Below the pieces are notes generated by a model, which did no database searches, was not told where the DNA came from, and saw only the letters and a program-made list of their open reading frames with translations. A stretch of DNA of 64,000 bases, taken from positions 868,001-932,000 of the forward strand of contig NZ_NQVN01000001.1 in NCBI RefSeq assembly GCF_002770725.1. The letters are read 5' to 3'. The stretch comes from Pleomorphomonas carboxyditropha (GTDB lineage Bacteria > Pseudomonadota > Alphaproteobacteria > Rhizobiales > Pleomorphomonadaceae). This document shows, one piece after another, positions 34,994-43,767 of this stretch. How positions within the stretch are numbered: position 1 is the stretch's first letter; each line of letters starts with the position of its first letter. Both the position numbers and the translations under genes were made by a program.

Positions 34994-35950
34994 ATGGACG
35001 ATACTGCCGCTCCCCTTTCCGCTCCGGCCCAAGTCGAAAGCGTCATCCGCCGTTTGTCTCTGTTGCAGACCGAAGGTGAGACGACGGCCGATCCGTTTGT
35101 CGCGCCGCTGTTCCCCGGGTTTCATTTCGATACGCGGCTGGTCGCCGGCATCACGCCGATCGAACGCGGCGGACCGCTCGATTTCCGCATCGAGCGGCCG
35201 GACGGCATGCGCGGCTGGATCATCAATCTGACCGTCAAGGGAAGCGGCGAGGTTTTCGACGGCGAGAACCGTTTCACGGTGGAGCCGGGTGATCTTGTGC
35301 TGTTCCCGCCGGGGGCGATCCACGACTACGGACGCGCGCCGGGAGCATCGGAGTGGTGGCACCGCTGGATCTACTTCCAGCCGCGCGCCTTCTGGAGCGG
35401 CTGGTTGTCCTGGCGCGGCGCGCGCGGCGCGTTCTTCGTGCAGCGGGTCGAGGACAAGTCGCTGGTGGCGACGCTGGAGACGCTGTTCGGCGAGGTGGCG
35501 AGCTGGTCGGCCAACACCGATCTCTTGTCCATGGAACTGGCGATGAATCTCCTCGAGCGGGTCATCCTGCTCTGCGCCAAGAACGACCGGGCGACGGCGC
35601 CGCCGGGGCACTTCGACCAGCGTCTGCTGATGGCCTGCAAGTTCGTCACCGACAACCTGCACCGGCCGCTTTCCGTGGCGGAAATCGCCCAGGCGGTGTG
35701 CCTGTCGCCGTCGCGTCTCGCCCACCTGTTCACCCAGACGCTGGGACGGTCGATCCTGAAGTGGCGCGAGGAGCAGGTGATCCAGTTCGCCTGCCATCTG
35801 CTCTTGGTGACGCCGAGCCCGGTGAAGCAGATCGCCGCCCAGGTCGGCTATGAAGACCCGCTCTATTTCAGCCGGGTGTTCCGCCGCTATACCGGTTGCA
35901 GCCCGAAGGCCTTCCGGGCCGAGCACGGCCGCACGCAAGGGCTGTCGTAA
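34994..35950 (+). CDS. AraC family transcriptional regulator (arabinose-type)
   Basis: A 318-residue regulator. The N-terminal cupin domain (about 60-150, with VEPGDLVLFPPGAIHDYG and an HRWIYF block) resembles the sugar-binding arm domain of AraC. The C-terminal part carries the double helix-turn-helix (LSVAEIAQAVCLSPSRLAHLF and VKQIAAQVGYEDPLYFSRVFRRYTGCSPKAFR). It is divergent from araD and the araA-like gene and upstream of galK/galT, so it probably controls arabinose and possibly galactose use. ATG 34994 lies 41 bp after a good promoter -10. Confidence 0.94.
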   Translation: MDDTAAPLSAPAQVESVIRRLSLLQTEGETTADPFVAPLFPGFHFDTRLVAGITPIERGGPLDFRIERPDGMRGWIINLTVKGSGEVFDGENRFTVEPGDLVLFPPGAIHDYGRAPGASEWWHRWIYFQPRAFWSGWLSWRGARGAFFVQRVEDKSLVATLETLFGEVASWSANTDLLSMELAMNLLERVILLCAKNDRATAPPGHFDQRLLMACKFVTDNLHRPLSVAEIAQAVCLSPSRLAHLFTQTLGRSILKWREEQVIQFACHLLLVTPSPVKQIAAQVGYEDPLYFSRVFRRYTGCSPKAFRAEHGRTQGLS

Positions 35951-36041
35951 GCGAATTTCGCTCTGCCGTGGGGCCGTCTCCGCTCTCGCCACGGAAGCGG
36001 AATTCCGCCTTCATACGCAAAGGCGCGCAAGCATCCGGTGC

Positions 36042-36070
36042 TTGCCGGGTTGTTTTATGCTGTCTATAAG
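36042..36070 (+). promoter_or_regulatory. Candidate promoter of galK
   Basis: CTTGCCG gives a -35 hexamer TTGCCG (36042-36047), then a 17-bp spacer, and a -10 TATAAG (36065-36070), 117 bp before the galK start. Upstream are two palindromes, AGCGAATTTCGCT (35950-35962) and GCGGAATTCCGC (35997-36008), which could be operators or part of the terminator of the AraC-family gene. Confidence 0.55.
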
Positions 36071-36187
36071 AGGGTGTCGCCTCGTTGCATGAGCCCGAAG
36101 CGGCGCGATCGTACCAGCGCATTCATCCATGCCGGCAACCGTTTCGGAGGGGGTGCTGGCCACGACCCTCGGGAGGCGGAAGCCAAC

Positions 36188-37345
36188 ATGTTCAGCGTCG
36201 ACGAGCTCAAGGCGGGATTCAAGGATATCTACGGCAGCGAGCCGTTTCTCATCAGGGCGCCGGGGCGCGTCAACCTGATCGGCGAACACACCGACTACAA
36301 CGACGGCTTCATCATGCCGGCGGCGCTCGAATACGAAACCCGGGCCGCCGTGGCGCCGCGCGCAGACAGAATCCTCCGTGTCCACTCGGCCAAGATCGGC
36401 GAGACGCGCGAGTTCGATCTGGACAATCCTGCTCCCCAGCCGAAGCGCGACTGGACCGATTACGTGTTCGGCGTGGCGGTGGCGCTGGCCGGCGCCGGCA
36501 AGCGGCTGAAGGGCGCCGACATCCTGATCGCCTCGTCGGTGCCCGTCGGCTCCGGCCTGTCGTCGTCGGCGGCGCTCGAGGTGTCGATCGGCTACAGCCT
36601 GCTCACCGTCGCCGGGTTGCCGATCGACAAGGTCGAACTGGCCAAGCTCTGCCAGAAGGCCGAGAACGAATTCGTCGGCATGCGCTGCGGCATCATGGAC
36701 CAGTTCATTTCCTGCAACGGCCAGCACGACCACGCGCTGATGATCGATTGCCGCAGCCTCGAAAAGCGGCCGGTGCCGATCGACCCGCGCGCCCGCATCG
36801 TCGTCGCCAACTCGATGGTGCATCACGAACTGGCGTCCGGCGAATACAACAAGCGGCGCGCCTCCTGCGAAGAGGCGGTTCGCCTGCTCTCGCCGGTGCT
36901 CGGCCCGATCAAGGCGCTGCGCGACGTGACGCCCGCCGCCCTCGAAGCCAACAAGGCGTTGCTTTCCGACGTCACCTATCGCCGCGCCCGCCACATCGTC
37001 AGCGAGAACGAGCGGGTGGTCGAGGCGGCCGACGCGCTGGCGGCCGGCGATCTTGGCCGCTTCGGCGCGCTGATGAACCAGTCGCACACCTCGATGCGCG
37101 ACGACTACGAGATCTCCTGCGAAGAGGTCGACGTGCTGGTGGACATCGCCCAGAAGCAGCCGGGCGTGTTCGGCTCGCGGATGACCGGCGGCGGCTTCGG
37201 CGGCTGCACGGTCAGCCTGGTCGAGGCCGGCGCGGCGGATATCTTCATGGAAAACGTGAAGGCGGCCTACGAGAAGGCCACCGGTCTCAAGTCGACTATT
37301 TTCGCCTGTTCGCCGCAGCAGGGCGTCGGTCCGCTCACGGACTGA
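36188..37345 (+). CDS. galK: Galactokinase
   Basis: A 385-residue GHMP kinase that phosphorylates alpha-D-galactose at C1, the first committed step of the Leloir pathway. The galactokinase signature GRVNLIGEHTDYNDG, the ATP-binding loop PVGSGLSSSAALEVS, the catalytic Asp in MRCGIMDQF and the third motif TGGGFGGCTVSLV are intact. ATG 36188 (MFSVDELKAGFKDIYG) has GGGAGG upstream; the longer frame is not needed. galT follows after 111 bp that include a wobble-containing hairpin (37354-37388). No galE or galM is seen in the window. Confidence 0.97.
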   Translation: MFSVDELKAGFKDIYGSEPFLIRAPGRVNLIGEHTDYNDGFIMPAALEYETRAAVAPRADRILRVHSAKIGETREFDLDNPAPQPKRDWTDYVFGVAVALAGAGKRLKGADILIASSVPVGSGLSSSAALEVSIGYSLLTVAGLPIDKVELAKLCQKAENEFVGMRCGIMDQFISCNGQHDHALMIDCRSLEKRPVPIDPRARIVVANSMVHHELASGEYNKRRASCEEAVRLLSPVLGPIKALRDVTPAALEANKALLSDVTYRRARHIVSENERVVEAADALAAGDLGRFGALMNQSHTSMRDDYEISCEEVDVLVDIAQKQPGVFGSRMTGGGFGGCTVSLVEAGAADIFMENVKAAYEKATGLKSTIFACSPQQGVGPLTD

Positions 37346-37353
37346 GTGAACAA

Positions 37354-37388
37354 GGGCGGGGCGGATATCCGGCATGGCCGCTCCGCCC
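37354..37388 (+). other. Hairpin between galK and galT
   Basis: GGGCGGGGCGG (37354-37364) pairs with CCGCTCCGCCC (37378-37388) with one G-T wobble. No T-run follows. It starts nine bases after the galK stop and may lower read-through into galT or stabilise the galK message. Confidence 0.45.
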
Positions 37389-37456
37389 CCAATTCCCGGA
37401 ACGCCCCGGCGTTCCGACCGGTCGCCGACCGGCCCATCGGCCAGGACGGAACAGTC

Positions 37457-38497
37457 ATGAACACATTCGCCGATCATCCCCACCGCCGGTTCAACCCGCT
37501 TACGGGCGAATGGGTGCTGGTGTCGCCGCACCGGGCCAAGCGCCCCTGGCAGGGGCAGGTGGAGAAGCTGCCGCCCGTCGCCGGCGTCGCCCACGATCCC
37601 AAGTGCAACCTCTGTACCGGCAACCTGCGCATGAACGGCGAGCGCAACCCGGACTACAAGCACACCTTCGTCTTCGACAACGACTTCGCGGCGCTGACGC
37701 CCGACGCGCCTTCCGATTATCGCGACGACGACGGGCTGATGATCGCCGAGGGCGAGTCCGGCCTCTGCCGGGTGCTGTGCTTCTCGCCGCGCCACGACCA
37801 GACGCTGTCGCGCATGTCGGTCGAGGAGATCACCTACGTCGTCGACGCCTGGATCGAGCAGTTCATCGACCTCGGCTCGAAGCCGGATATCGGTTCGGTG
37901 CTGATCTTCGAGAACCGCGGCGAGGTGATGGGCTGCTCGCAGCCGCATCCGCACGGCCAGATCTGGTCGAGCCGGCACATGCCGAACGAGACCGCCAAGG
38001 AGACCGACCGCCAGCTCGCCTATTTCAAGGAAAAGGGCAGGGCGATGCTGCTCGACTACGTCGGGAAGGAGCTGAAGCTCGGCGAGCGCATCATCCATCA
38101 GAATGATCACTTCGTGGTGCTGGTGCCCTATTGGGCGATCTGGCCGTTCGAGACCATGGTGCTGCCCAAGCGGCGCATCGGCGGCTTCGACGAGTTCACC
38201 GACGACGAGCGCGGCTCGCTGGCCGATGCGCTGTCCAATATCGCCATCCGCTACGACAACCTGTTCGAGACGTCCTTCCCCTATTCGATGGGCTTCCACC
38301 AGAAGCCGACCGACGGCGAGGCGCACGAGGAGTGGATGTTCCACGCCCACTTCTATCCGCCGCTGCTGCGCTCGGCGACGGTGAAGAAATTCATGGTCGG
38401 CTTCGAGATGCTCGGCTCGCCGCAGCGCGACCTGACGCCGGAGACGGCCGCCCAGCGGCTGCGCGACCTGCCGACCGTGCATTATCTCGACCGCTGA
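37457..38497 (+). CDS. galT: Galactose-1-phosphate uridylyltransferase
   Basis: A 346-residue GalT that exchanges UDP-glucose and galactose 1-phosphate for UDP-galactose and glucose 1-phosphate. The active-site motif is QPHPHGQIW (nucleophile His in HPH), with a second conserved block around HAHFYPP. A zinc-type CNLCTGN is present near residue 52. ATG 37457 ([31 protein letters not shown]) matches family starts; upstream codons are non-family. It ends at a bidirectional terminator at 38516. Confidence 0.97.
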   Translation: MNTFADHPHRRFNPLTGEWVLVSPHRAKRPWQGQVEKLPPVAGVAHDPKCNLCTGNLRMNGERNPDYKHTFVFDNDFAALTPDAPSDYRDDDGLMIAEGESGLCRVLCFSPRHDQTLSRMSVEEITYVVDAWIEQFIDLGSKPDIGSVLIFENRGEVMGCSQPHPHGQIWSSRHMPNETAKETDRQLAYFKEKGRAMLLDYVGKELKLGERIIHQNDHFVVLVPYWAIWPFETMVLPKRRIGGFDEFTDDERGSLADALSNIAIRYDNLFETSFPYSMGFHQKPTDGEAHEEWMFHAHFYPPLLRSATVKKFMVGFEMLGSPQRDLTPETAAQRLRDLPTVHYLDR

Positions 38498-38515
38498 GCG
38501 GTCTTGATTGCAAAT

Positions 38516-38556
38516 GAAACCGCCGCCGGAGCGATCCGGCGGCGGTTTCGCTTTTC
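38516..38556. terminator. Bidirectional terminator between galT and yjfF-like gene
   Basis: Fifteen-base perfect arms (38516-38530 and 38535-38549, ends GAAAC...GTTTC) enclose the loop GCGA, with CTTTTC following on the plus strand. It lies between two convergent transcription units and should end both. Confidence 0.85.
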
Positions 38557-38574
38557 AGGCGGGAGCAACGACGG

Positions 38575-39579
38575 TCAGGCGTTGCTCGGCTGGGCGGCCG
38601 AAGCGTGGCGCATGTTGCGGGCGCTGCGCTCGGACATCCACATCAGGCCGCGCTGCAAGGCGATGAAGCCGAACAGCAGAAGGCCGATGACGATCTTCGT
38701 CCACCAGCTCGACAGCGTGCCGTCGAACACGATGTAGGTCTGGATCAGGCCCTGGATGCAGATGCCGAGGAAGGTGCCGGCGACGAAGCCGTAGCCGCCG
38801 GTGAGCAGCGTGCCGCCAATCACCACGGCGGCGATGGCGTCGAGCTCGACGCCGACGGCCGCCAGCGAGTAGCCGGCCGAGGTGTAGAGCGAGAAGACGA
38901 TGCCGGAAAGGCCGGCCAGGAAGCCCGACAGGGCATAGATGCCGATCGTCGTCTTGGCCACCGGCACGCCCATCAGCTGCGCCGAGGTGAGGTTGCCGCC
39001 GAGAGCGTAGACGTAGGTGCCGAAGCGGGTGCGCTGGGCAAGGATGATGCCGACGGCGAACACCACCAGCATGACGATGGCGATCAGCGTCAGCCGGCCG
39101 CCGCCGGGCATCACGAAGTAGATGTCCTGCAGCGTCGAGTAGAACGGATGGGTGATCGGCACCGAATCCGTGGTCAAGAGGTAGGAGATGCCGCGGGCGA
39201 GGAACATGCCGGCCAGCGTGACGATGAAGGGCGGCATGTCCAGGAAGAAGATGACGCCGCCCATCGCCGCACCGAAGGCCGTCGTCAGCGCCAGCACCAT
39301 GACGAAGGCGACCAGCGGATGGATGGAGGTATCCCTCAGGATCACCGACAGGAACACGCCGGTGAAGGCGATGACCGAGCCGACCGACAGGTCGATGCCG
39401 CCCGACAGGATGACGAAGGTCATGCCGACCGCCGTGATGCCGAGGAAGGCGTTGTCGGTGAGCAGGTTGCCGGCGACGCGCGTCGACAGCATGTTCGGGA
39501 ACACCGAGATGCAGATGATGTAGGCCAGCACGAAGACCACGAAGGTGGCCATCAGCGGCAGGTACTTGGAGTTTTTCAT
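38575..39579 (-). CDS. yjfF: Galactofuranose-type ABC permease (YjfF-like)
   Basis: A 334-residue permease of the RbsC family. Start ATG 39579 overlaps the stop of the ytfT-like gene (ATGA). Helical blocks include TDNAFLGITAVGMTFVILSGGIDLSVG, FIVTLAGMFLARGISYLLTTDSVPI and YSLAAVGVELDAIAAVVIGGTLLTGGYG. The last, and the order ytfQ-ytfR-ytfT-yjfF, match the E. coli galactofuranose importer. Adjacent galK/galT make galactofuranose or a related furanose a likely substrate. The symbol is assigned by operon synteny. Confidence 0.9.
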   Translation of the reverse strand: MKNSKYLPLMATFVVFVLAYIICISVFPNMLSTRVAGNLLTDNAFLGITAVGMTFVILSGGIDLSVGSVIAFTGVFLSVILRDTSIHPLVAFVMVLALTTAFGAAMGGVIFFLDMPPFIVTLAGMFLARGISYLLTTDSVPITHPFYSTLQDIYFVMPGGGRLTLIAIVMLVVFAVGIILAQRTRFGTYVYALGGNLTSAQLMGVPVAKTTIGIYALSGFLAGLSGIVFSLYTSAGYSLAAVGVELDAIAAVVIGGTLLTGGYGFVAGTFLGICIQGLIQTYIVFDGTLSSWWTKIVIGLLLFGFIALQRGLMWMSERSARNMRHASAAQPSNA

Positions 39580-40610
39580 CGCGCCGCGTGCTCCCTGCTT
39601 TCGGTCTTGACGGCCACGGTCTGCCGGTTGGCCCGGAAGTTGGCCATGGCTGTCTGGCTGGCCGGCGACTGGACGATCAGGATGATCAGGATGATCGCCG
39701 CCTTGATGATGAGGTTGAATTCCGGCGGGAAGCCCGCGAGAAGAATGCCCGTATTGAGCGACTGGATGATCATGGCGCCCATCAGCGAGCCGACGAGCGA
39801 GAAGCGGCCGCCGAGCAGCGACGTGCCGCCGATGACCACCGCCAGGATGGCGTCCATTTCCAGCCAGAGGCCGGCGTTGTTGGCGTCGGCGCCCTTGATG
39901 TCGGCGGCGGCGATGACGCCGGCGACGGCCGCGCAGAGCCCCGACACCGCGTAGACGGCGAGCAGGATGACGCGGGAGTTGACGCCCGACAGCGTGGAGG
40001 CGCGCCGGTTGATGCCGATCGCCTCGATCAGCAGGCCGAGCGCCGAGCGCCGCACCACCAGGATGGCCAGGATGGCGATGACGATCCAGATGATCACCGG
40101 CATCGGCAGGCTGAGGAACGAGCCGGAGCCGACGAAGATCAGCTCGGGCTTGTCGTTGAACGTCAGGATGACGCCCTCGGTGATGAGCTGGGCGATGCCG
40201 CGGCCGGCCACCATCAGGATCAGCGTGGCGATGATCGGCTGGATGTCGAGCAGGGCGACCAGGGCGCCGTTCCACAGGCCGCAGACGAGGCCGACGAACA
40301 GCGCGCCGGCCAGCGTCGCGGGCAACGAGTAGCCGGAGGTGATCAGCGAGGCGGCGACGGCGCCGACGATGGCCATCACGGCGCCGACGGAGAGGTCGAT
40401 GCCCTTGGTGGCGATCACCAGCGTCATGCCGATGGCCAGCAAGGTCACCGGCGCGCCGCGGTTGAGCACGTCGATCAACGAACCGTAGAGACGGTCGTTC
40501 TGGATCTCGATCGAGAAGAAGCCCGGCGAAATGACCGCGTTGAGCGCCAGGATGACCGCCAGGACGATCAATTGGGGCGTCCGCTCACGGACGATGGTTG
40601 GAACGGCCAT
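39576..40610 (-). CDS. ytfT: Galactofuranose-type ABC permease (YtfT-like)
   Basis: A 344-residue RbsC-family permease, first of the two in this operon. Blocks GAPVTLLAIGMTLVIATKGIDLSVGAVMAIVG, TLILMVAGRGIAQLITEG and AIGINRRASTLSGVNSRVI fit the YtfT group. Its ATG at 40610 shares its A with the stop codon of the ATPase gene, so the two overlap by one base. Together with YjfF it would form a heterodimeric channel, unlike the homodimeric RbsC. It has about ten helices and no signal peptide. Confidence 0.9.
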   Translation of the reverse strand: MAVPTIVRERTPQLIVLAVILALNAVISPGFFSIEIQNDRLYGSLIDVLNRGAPVTLLAIGMTLVIATKGIDLSVGAVMAIVGAVAASLITSGYSLPATLAGALFVGLVCGLWNGALVALLDIQPIIATLILMVAGRGIAQLITEGVILTFNDKPELIFVGSGSFLSLPMPVIIWIVIAILAILVVRRSALGLLIEAIGINRRASTLSGVNSRVILLAVYAVSGLCAAVAGVIAAADIKGADANNAGLWLEMDAILAVVIGGTSLLGGRFSLVGSLMGAMIIQSLNTGILLAGFPPEFNLIIKAAIILIILIVQSPASQTAMANFRANRQTVAVKTESREHAAR

Positions 40611-42130
40611 TACGCTGCCTCCCCGGTCGCGCCATGCGAAGCGATGGCCTTCATGATGTGGTCGGTGGAAATCTCGTCACCGGTCAGCTCGCTGACCATC
40701 TTGCGGTCCCTCAGCACGATGATGCGCGAGGAATAGCCGACGAGTTCGCCGAGCTCGGAGGAGATGACCAGCAGCGCCATGCCGCGCTCGCAGAGATCGA
40801 TGATCAGGCGGATGATTTCGGCGTGGGCGCCGACGTCGATGCCGCGGGTCGGCTCGTCGAGGATCAGGAAGCGCGGGTTGGTGGCGAGCCAGCGGGCGAG
40901 CAGCACTTTCTGCTGGTTGCCGCCCGACAGGAACTTGATCGGCTTTTCCCGGTCGGACGTGCGGATGTCCAGGGCGGAGATATAGCGGTCGGCGAGCGCC
41001 TCCTGCTCGGAGCGCGACAAGGGGCGCATCCAGCCGCGCTGGGCCTGCAGCGCGAAGATGATGTTCTCGCGCACGGAGAGGTCGCCGACGATGCCGTCGG
41101 TCTTGCGGTCCTCGGGGCAGAAGGCGAAGCCCTGGGCAATCGCCTTGCGCGGCGAGGTCATGGCGACCGGCGTGCCGGCGACGCTGATGGTGCCGCTGTC
41201 GGCGCGCTCGATGCCGAACACCAGTTGCGCCGTCTCGGTGCGGCCGGAGCCGAGCAGGCCGGCGATGCCCACCACCTCGCCCTGGCGGATGTCGAGGTCG
41301 AGCGGGTCGACGTTGCCGCGCTTGCCGAGCCCGCGCAGCGACACCAGCGGCTCGGATTTCGGGGTGTCGGGGTCGATGGTGCGCTTGATGTCGGATTCGA
41401 GCTGGCGGCCCAGCATCATCGAGACGAGCTTCAGGCGATCGAGGCCGGCCACCGGCACGGTGTCGATCAGGCGGCCGTTGCGCAGCACCGTGATGGTATC
41501 GGCGATCTCGTAGACCTGGTCGAGGAAATGGCTGATGAAGATGATGCCCATGCCGCGGGCGCGCAGTTGCCGGACCACGGCGAACAGCATCTCCACCTCG
41601 TGGGCGTCGAGGCTGGCCGTCGGCTCGTCGAGCACCAGCACCTTGCCGGAGATGTCGACGGCGCGGGCGATCGCGACGACCTGCTGGATGGCGACCGAGA
41701 AATTGGCCAGCGGCGCGGTGACGTCGATATGCAGGCCGTAGGTGTCGAGGATGGCCCGCGAGCGGCGGTTCATCTCGCGCACGTCGGTGAGGCCGAAGCG
41801 CTTGGGCTGGCGCCCGAGGAACAGGTTCTCGGCAACCGTGAGGTTGGTCAGGAGGTTGACCTCCTGATAGACGGTGCCGATGCCGAGCTTCTGGGCGTCG
41901 ACGACGTCGCGCGGGTAGATGGGCGTCCCTTCGAGCAGGACCTCGCCCTCGTCGCGGCGGTAGGCGCCGGTGATGATCTTGATGAGCGTCGATTTGCCGG
42001 CGCCATTCTCGCCGAGCAGGGCATGCACCTCGCCGGCCTGCAGGGTGAAATCGACGTTCTCGAGCGCGGAAACGCCGAGGAAGGCCTTGCTGACTCCGCG
42101 TACGGATAGCAGCGGCTGAGCGTTCGCCAT
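40610..42130 (-). CDS. ytfR: Galactofuranose-type double ABC ATPase (YtfR-like)
   Basis: A 506-residue RbsA-type ATPase with two domains. The first has Walker A GENGAGKST, Walker [12 protein letters not shown] and a degenerate signature (NFSVAIQQVVAIARAV). The second has degenerate Walker A (GLLGSGRTET), signature LSGGNQQKVLLARWL and Walker B LILDEPTRGID. The sequence follows ytfQ after a hairpin-containing gap of 155 bp and is coupled to ytfT. It would energise uptake of the sugar bound by YtfQ. Confidence 0.93.
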   Translation of the reverse strand: MANAQPLLSVRGVSKAFLGVSALENVDFTLQAGEVHALLGENGAGKSTLIKIITGAYRRDEGEVLLEGTPIYPRDVVDAQKLGIGTVYQEVNLLTNLTVAENLFLGRQPKRFGLTDVREMNRRSRAILDTYGLHIDVTAPLANFSVAIQQVVAIARAVDISGKVLVLDEPTASLDAHEVEMLFAVVRQLRARGMGIIFISHFLDQVYEIADTITVLRNGRLIDTVPVAGLDRLKLVSMMLGRQLESDIKRTIDPDTPKSEPLVSLRGLGKRGNVDPLDLDIRQGEVVGIAGLLGSGRTETAQLVFGIERADSGTISVAGTPVAMTSPRKAIAQGFAFCPEDRKTDGIVGDLSVRENIIFALQAQRGWMRPLSRSEQEALADRYISALDIRTSDREKPIKFLSGGNQQKVLLARWLATNPRFLILDEPTRGIDVGAHAEIIRLIIDLCERGMALLVISSELGELVGYSSRIIVLRDRKMVSELTGDEISTDHIMKAIASHGATGEAA

Positions 42131-42242
42131 GATAGCTGGTCCAACAATTGCCGTTCAAAGAAACGGGCCGCCCTCCGATGCGGCGGCCTCACCCCGAGGG
42201 ACAAGCCCGCCGACAGCCGGAAAAGCGGCCCGGCAATGAAGA

Positions 42243-42276
42243 GGAGCGCCGCCCTTTCTGGACGGGGCGGCGCTCC
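42243..42276 (-). other. Strong hairpin between ytfQ and ytfR
   Basis: Arms GGAGCGCCGCCC (42243-42254) and GGGCGGCGCTCC (42265-42276) are perfectly complementary with a ten-base loop, nine bases after the ytfQ stop. A weaker hairpin follows at 42166-42188. It has no T-run. As with phnD, it is placed to raise binding-protein mRNA relative to the downstream genes. Confidence 0.65.
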
Positions 42277-42285
42277 GGGTCGGTA

Positions 42286-43242
42286 TCAGTAACCGAGGCC
42301 CTTCTTCTCGTCGTAGACCTTCTGCGGGTCGTCAGCCGGCGTGTAGAGCTTGGACTCGGTCTGGATCCACTTGGCGGGCTCCTTCTTGTCCTTGAGATAG
42401 GCGTCAAGGGCGTCGAAGGCCGGGCCGGCCATGTTGGGGGTCAGCTCGACGGTGGCGTTGGCTTCGCCGGCGATGAACGCCTGGAAGATGTCCGGCACGG
42501 CGTCGATGGAGACGACCAGGATGTCCTTGCCCGGCTGCAGGCCGGCTTCCTTGATCGCCTGGATGGCGCCGACGGCCATGTCGTCATTGTGGGCGTAGAG
42601 CGCGCAGATGTTCTTGCCGCCGTTCTCGGCCTTCAGGAAGGATTCCGCCACTTCCTTGCCCTTGGTGCGGGTGAAGTCGCCGGTCTGGCTGCGGATGATC
42701 TTCAGGTTGTCGTGGCCGGCAATGGCTTCCTCGAAGCCCTTCTTGCGGTTGATGGCCGGCGAGGAGCCGGTCGTGCCCTGCAGCTCGACGATGTTGCACG
42801 GCTTGTCGCCGACCGTCTTCACCAGCCACTCGCCGGCGACCTTGCCCTCGTGGACCTGGTCGGAGGTGACGGCGGTGAGGTAGAGGTCTTCCGGCGCGTC
42901 GATCTGGCGGTCGAGCAGGATCACCGGAATGTTGGCTTCCTTGGCTTCCTTGAGGACGGCATCCCAGCCGGTGGCGACCACCGGGGCGATCAGGATCGCG
43001 TCGACGCCTTGGGCGATGAACGACCGGACGGCCTTGATCTGGTTCTCCTGCTTCTGCTGGGCGTCGGCGAACTTCAGGTCGATGCCGCGCTTCTGCGCTT
43101 CCAGCTTGGTGACGCTCGTCTCGGCGGCGCGCCAACCGGATTCGGAACCGATTTGCGAGAAGCCGACGGTCAGCGCAAAGGCGGACGAAACGGAAAGAGC
43201 CGTCGCAAAGGCGGTCGCGGCGAGCAAATTAAGCGTGCGCAT
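42286..43242 (-). CDS. ytfQ: Galactofuranose-binding periplasmic protein (YtfQ-like)
   Basis: A 318-residue binding protein. The start is ATG 43242 with GGAGGAAAG just upstream; a GTG 12 bp earlier belongs to that ribosome site. Residues 1-27 are a signal peptide ending in AFA. The mature protein matches E. coli YtfQ at length, including TVGFSQIGSESGWRAAET, DAQQKQENQIKAVRSFIAQGVDAI, NIVELQGTTGSSPAI and the galactofuranose-type C-terminus. It should bind galactofuranose; an L-arabinofuranose-like sugar is a reasonable alternative given the neighbouring araD. First gene of the leftward operon. Confidence 0.94.
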   Translation of the reverse strand: MRTLNLLAATAFATALSVSSAFALTVGFSQIGSESGWRAAETSVTKLEAQKRGIDLKFADAQQKQENQIKAVRSFIAQGVDAILIAPVVATGWDAVLKEAKEANIPVILLDRQIDAPEDLYLTAVTSDQVHEGKVAGEWLVKTVGDKPCNIVELQGTTGSSPAINRKKGFEEAIAGHDNLKIIRSQTGDFTRTKGKEVAESFLKAENGGKNICALYAHNDDMAVGAIQAIKEAGLQPGKDILVVSIDAVPDIFQAFIAGEANATVELTPNMAGPAFDALDAYLKDKKEPAKWIQTESKLYTPADDPQKVYDEKKGLGY

Positions 43243-43767
43243 TCTTTCCTCCACAAAAAGTTATCGGAAATGACTTGGCCTGACAGGCCTTTTTCTCCGC
43301 AGCCGGCCTCCACACCGGCGAGGGGAAACTTAGCTCACACGACTTTTGAGAGAAAGAGACAAATCAGCCTTCTTCATAGAAAATTCTGCTGAATGGATGG
43401 GGTAGCCGGCATATACTAAGGTATAATATCCCTATGGATAGGGAAATTTGTGCGATTTACTCTTGCCAGACGCGGCGGGAAACGCCGGGTTGCATTGTTG
43501 AGCGCTCGACTCTTGTTCGGAACGATCCGCCATCGCAAAAACCTTGGAATGTATAGTTCATTCCGGGAATGCGCGATGTGTTTCCAAAATTCGGGCCGGA
43601 AAATTTCCGACGCCGCAGGGCAGGAATCCGTGCCGGTACCATCCTCTACACCGCACGGGAATCCTATAAGTTTTTCGATGGAATAGTTTACAGCCGGCGC
43701 GCTCGCGCGCCCTTTGGGCAAGGCTTCCGTCCATATTCGCAGCAGGATGTTCCGTCGCCGCCGGATG
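43243..43767. promoter_or_regulatory. AT-rich region upstream of ytfQ with two tandem palindromes
   Basis: A 525-bp gap between ytfQ and the 3' end of lipB. Two inverted repeats lie side by side: TATAC-TAAG-GTATA (43412-43425) and TCCCTAT-GG-ATAGGGA (43429-43444), about 170-200 bp upstream of the ytfQ start. They could be operators for a sugar regulator or an upstream promoter. The rest has no gene I can support; short open frames at 43450-43808 look random. Confidence 0.45.
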
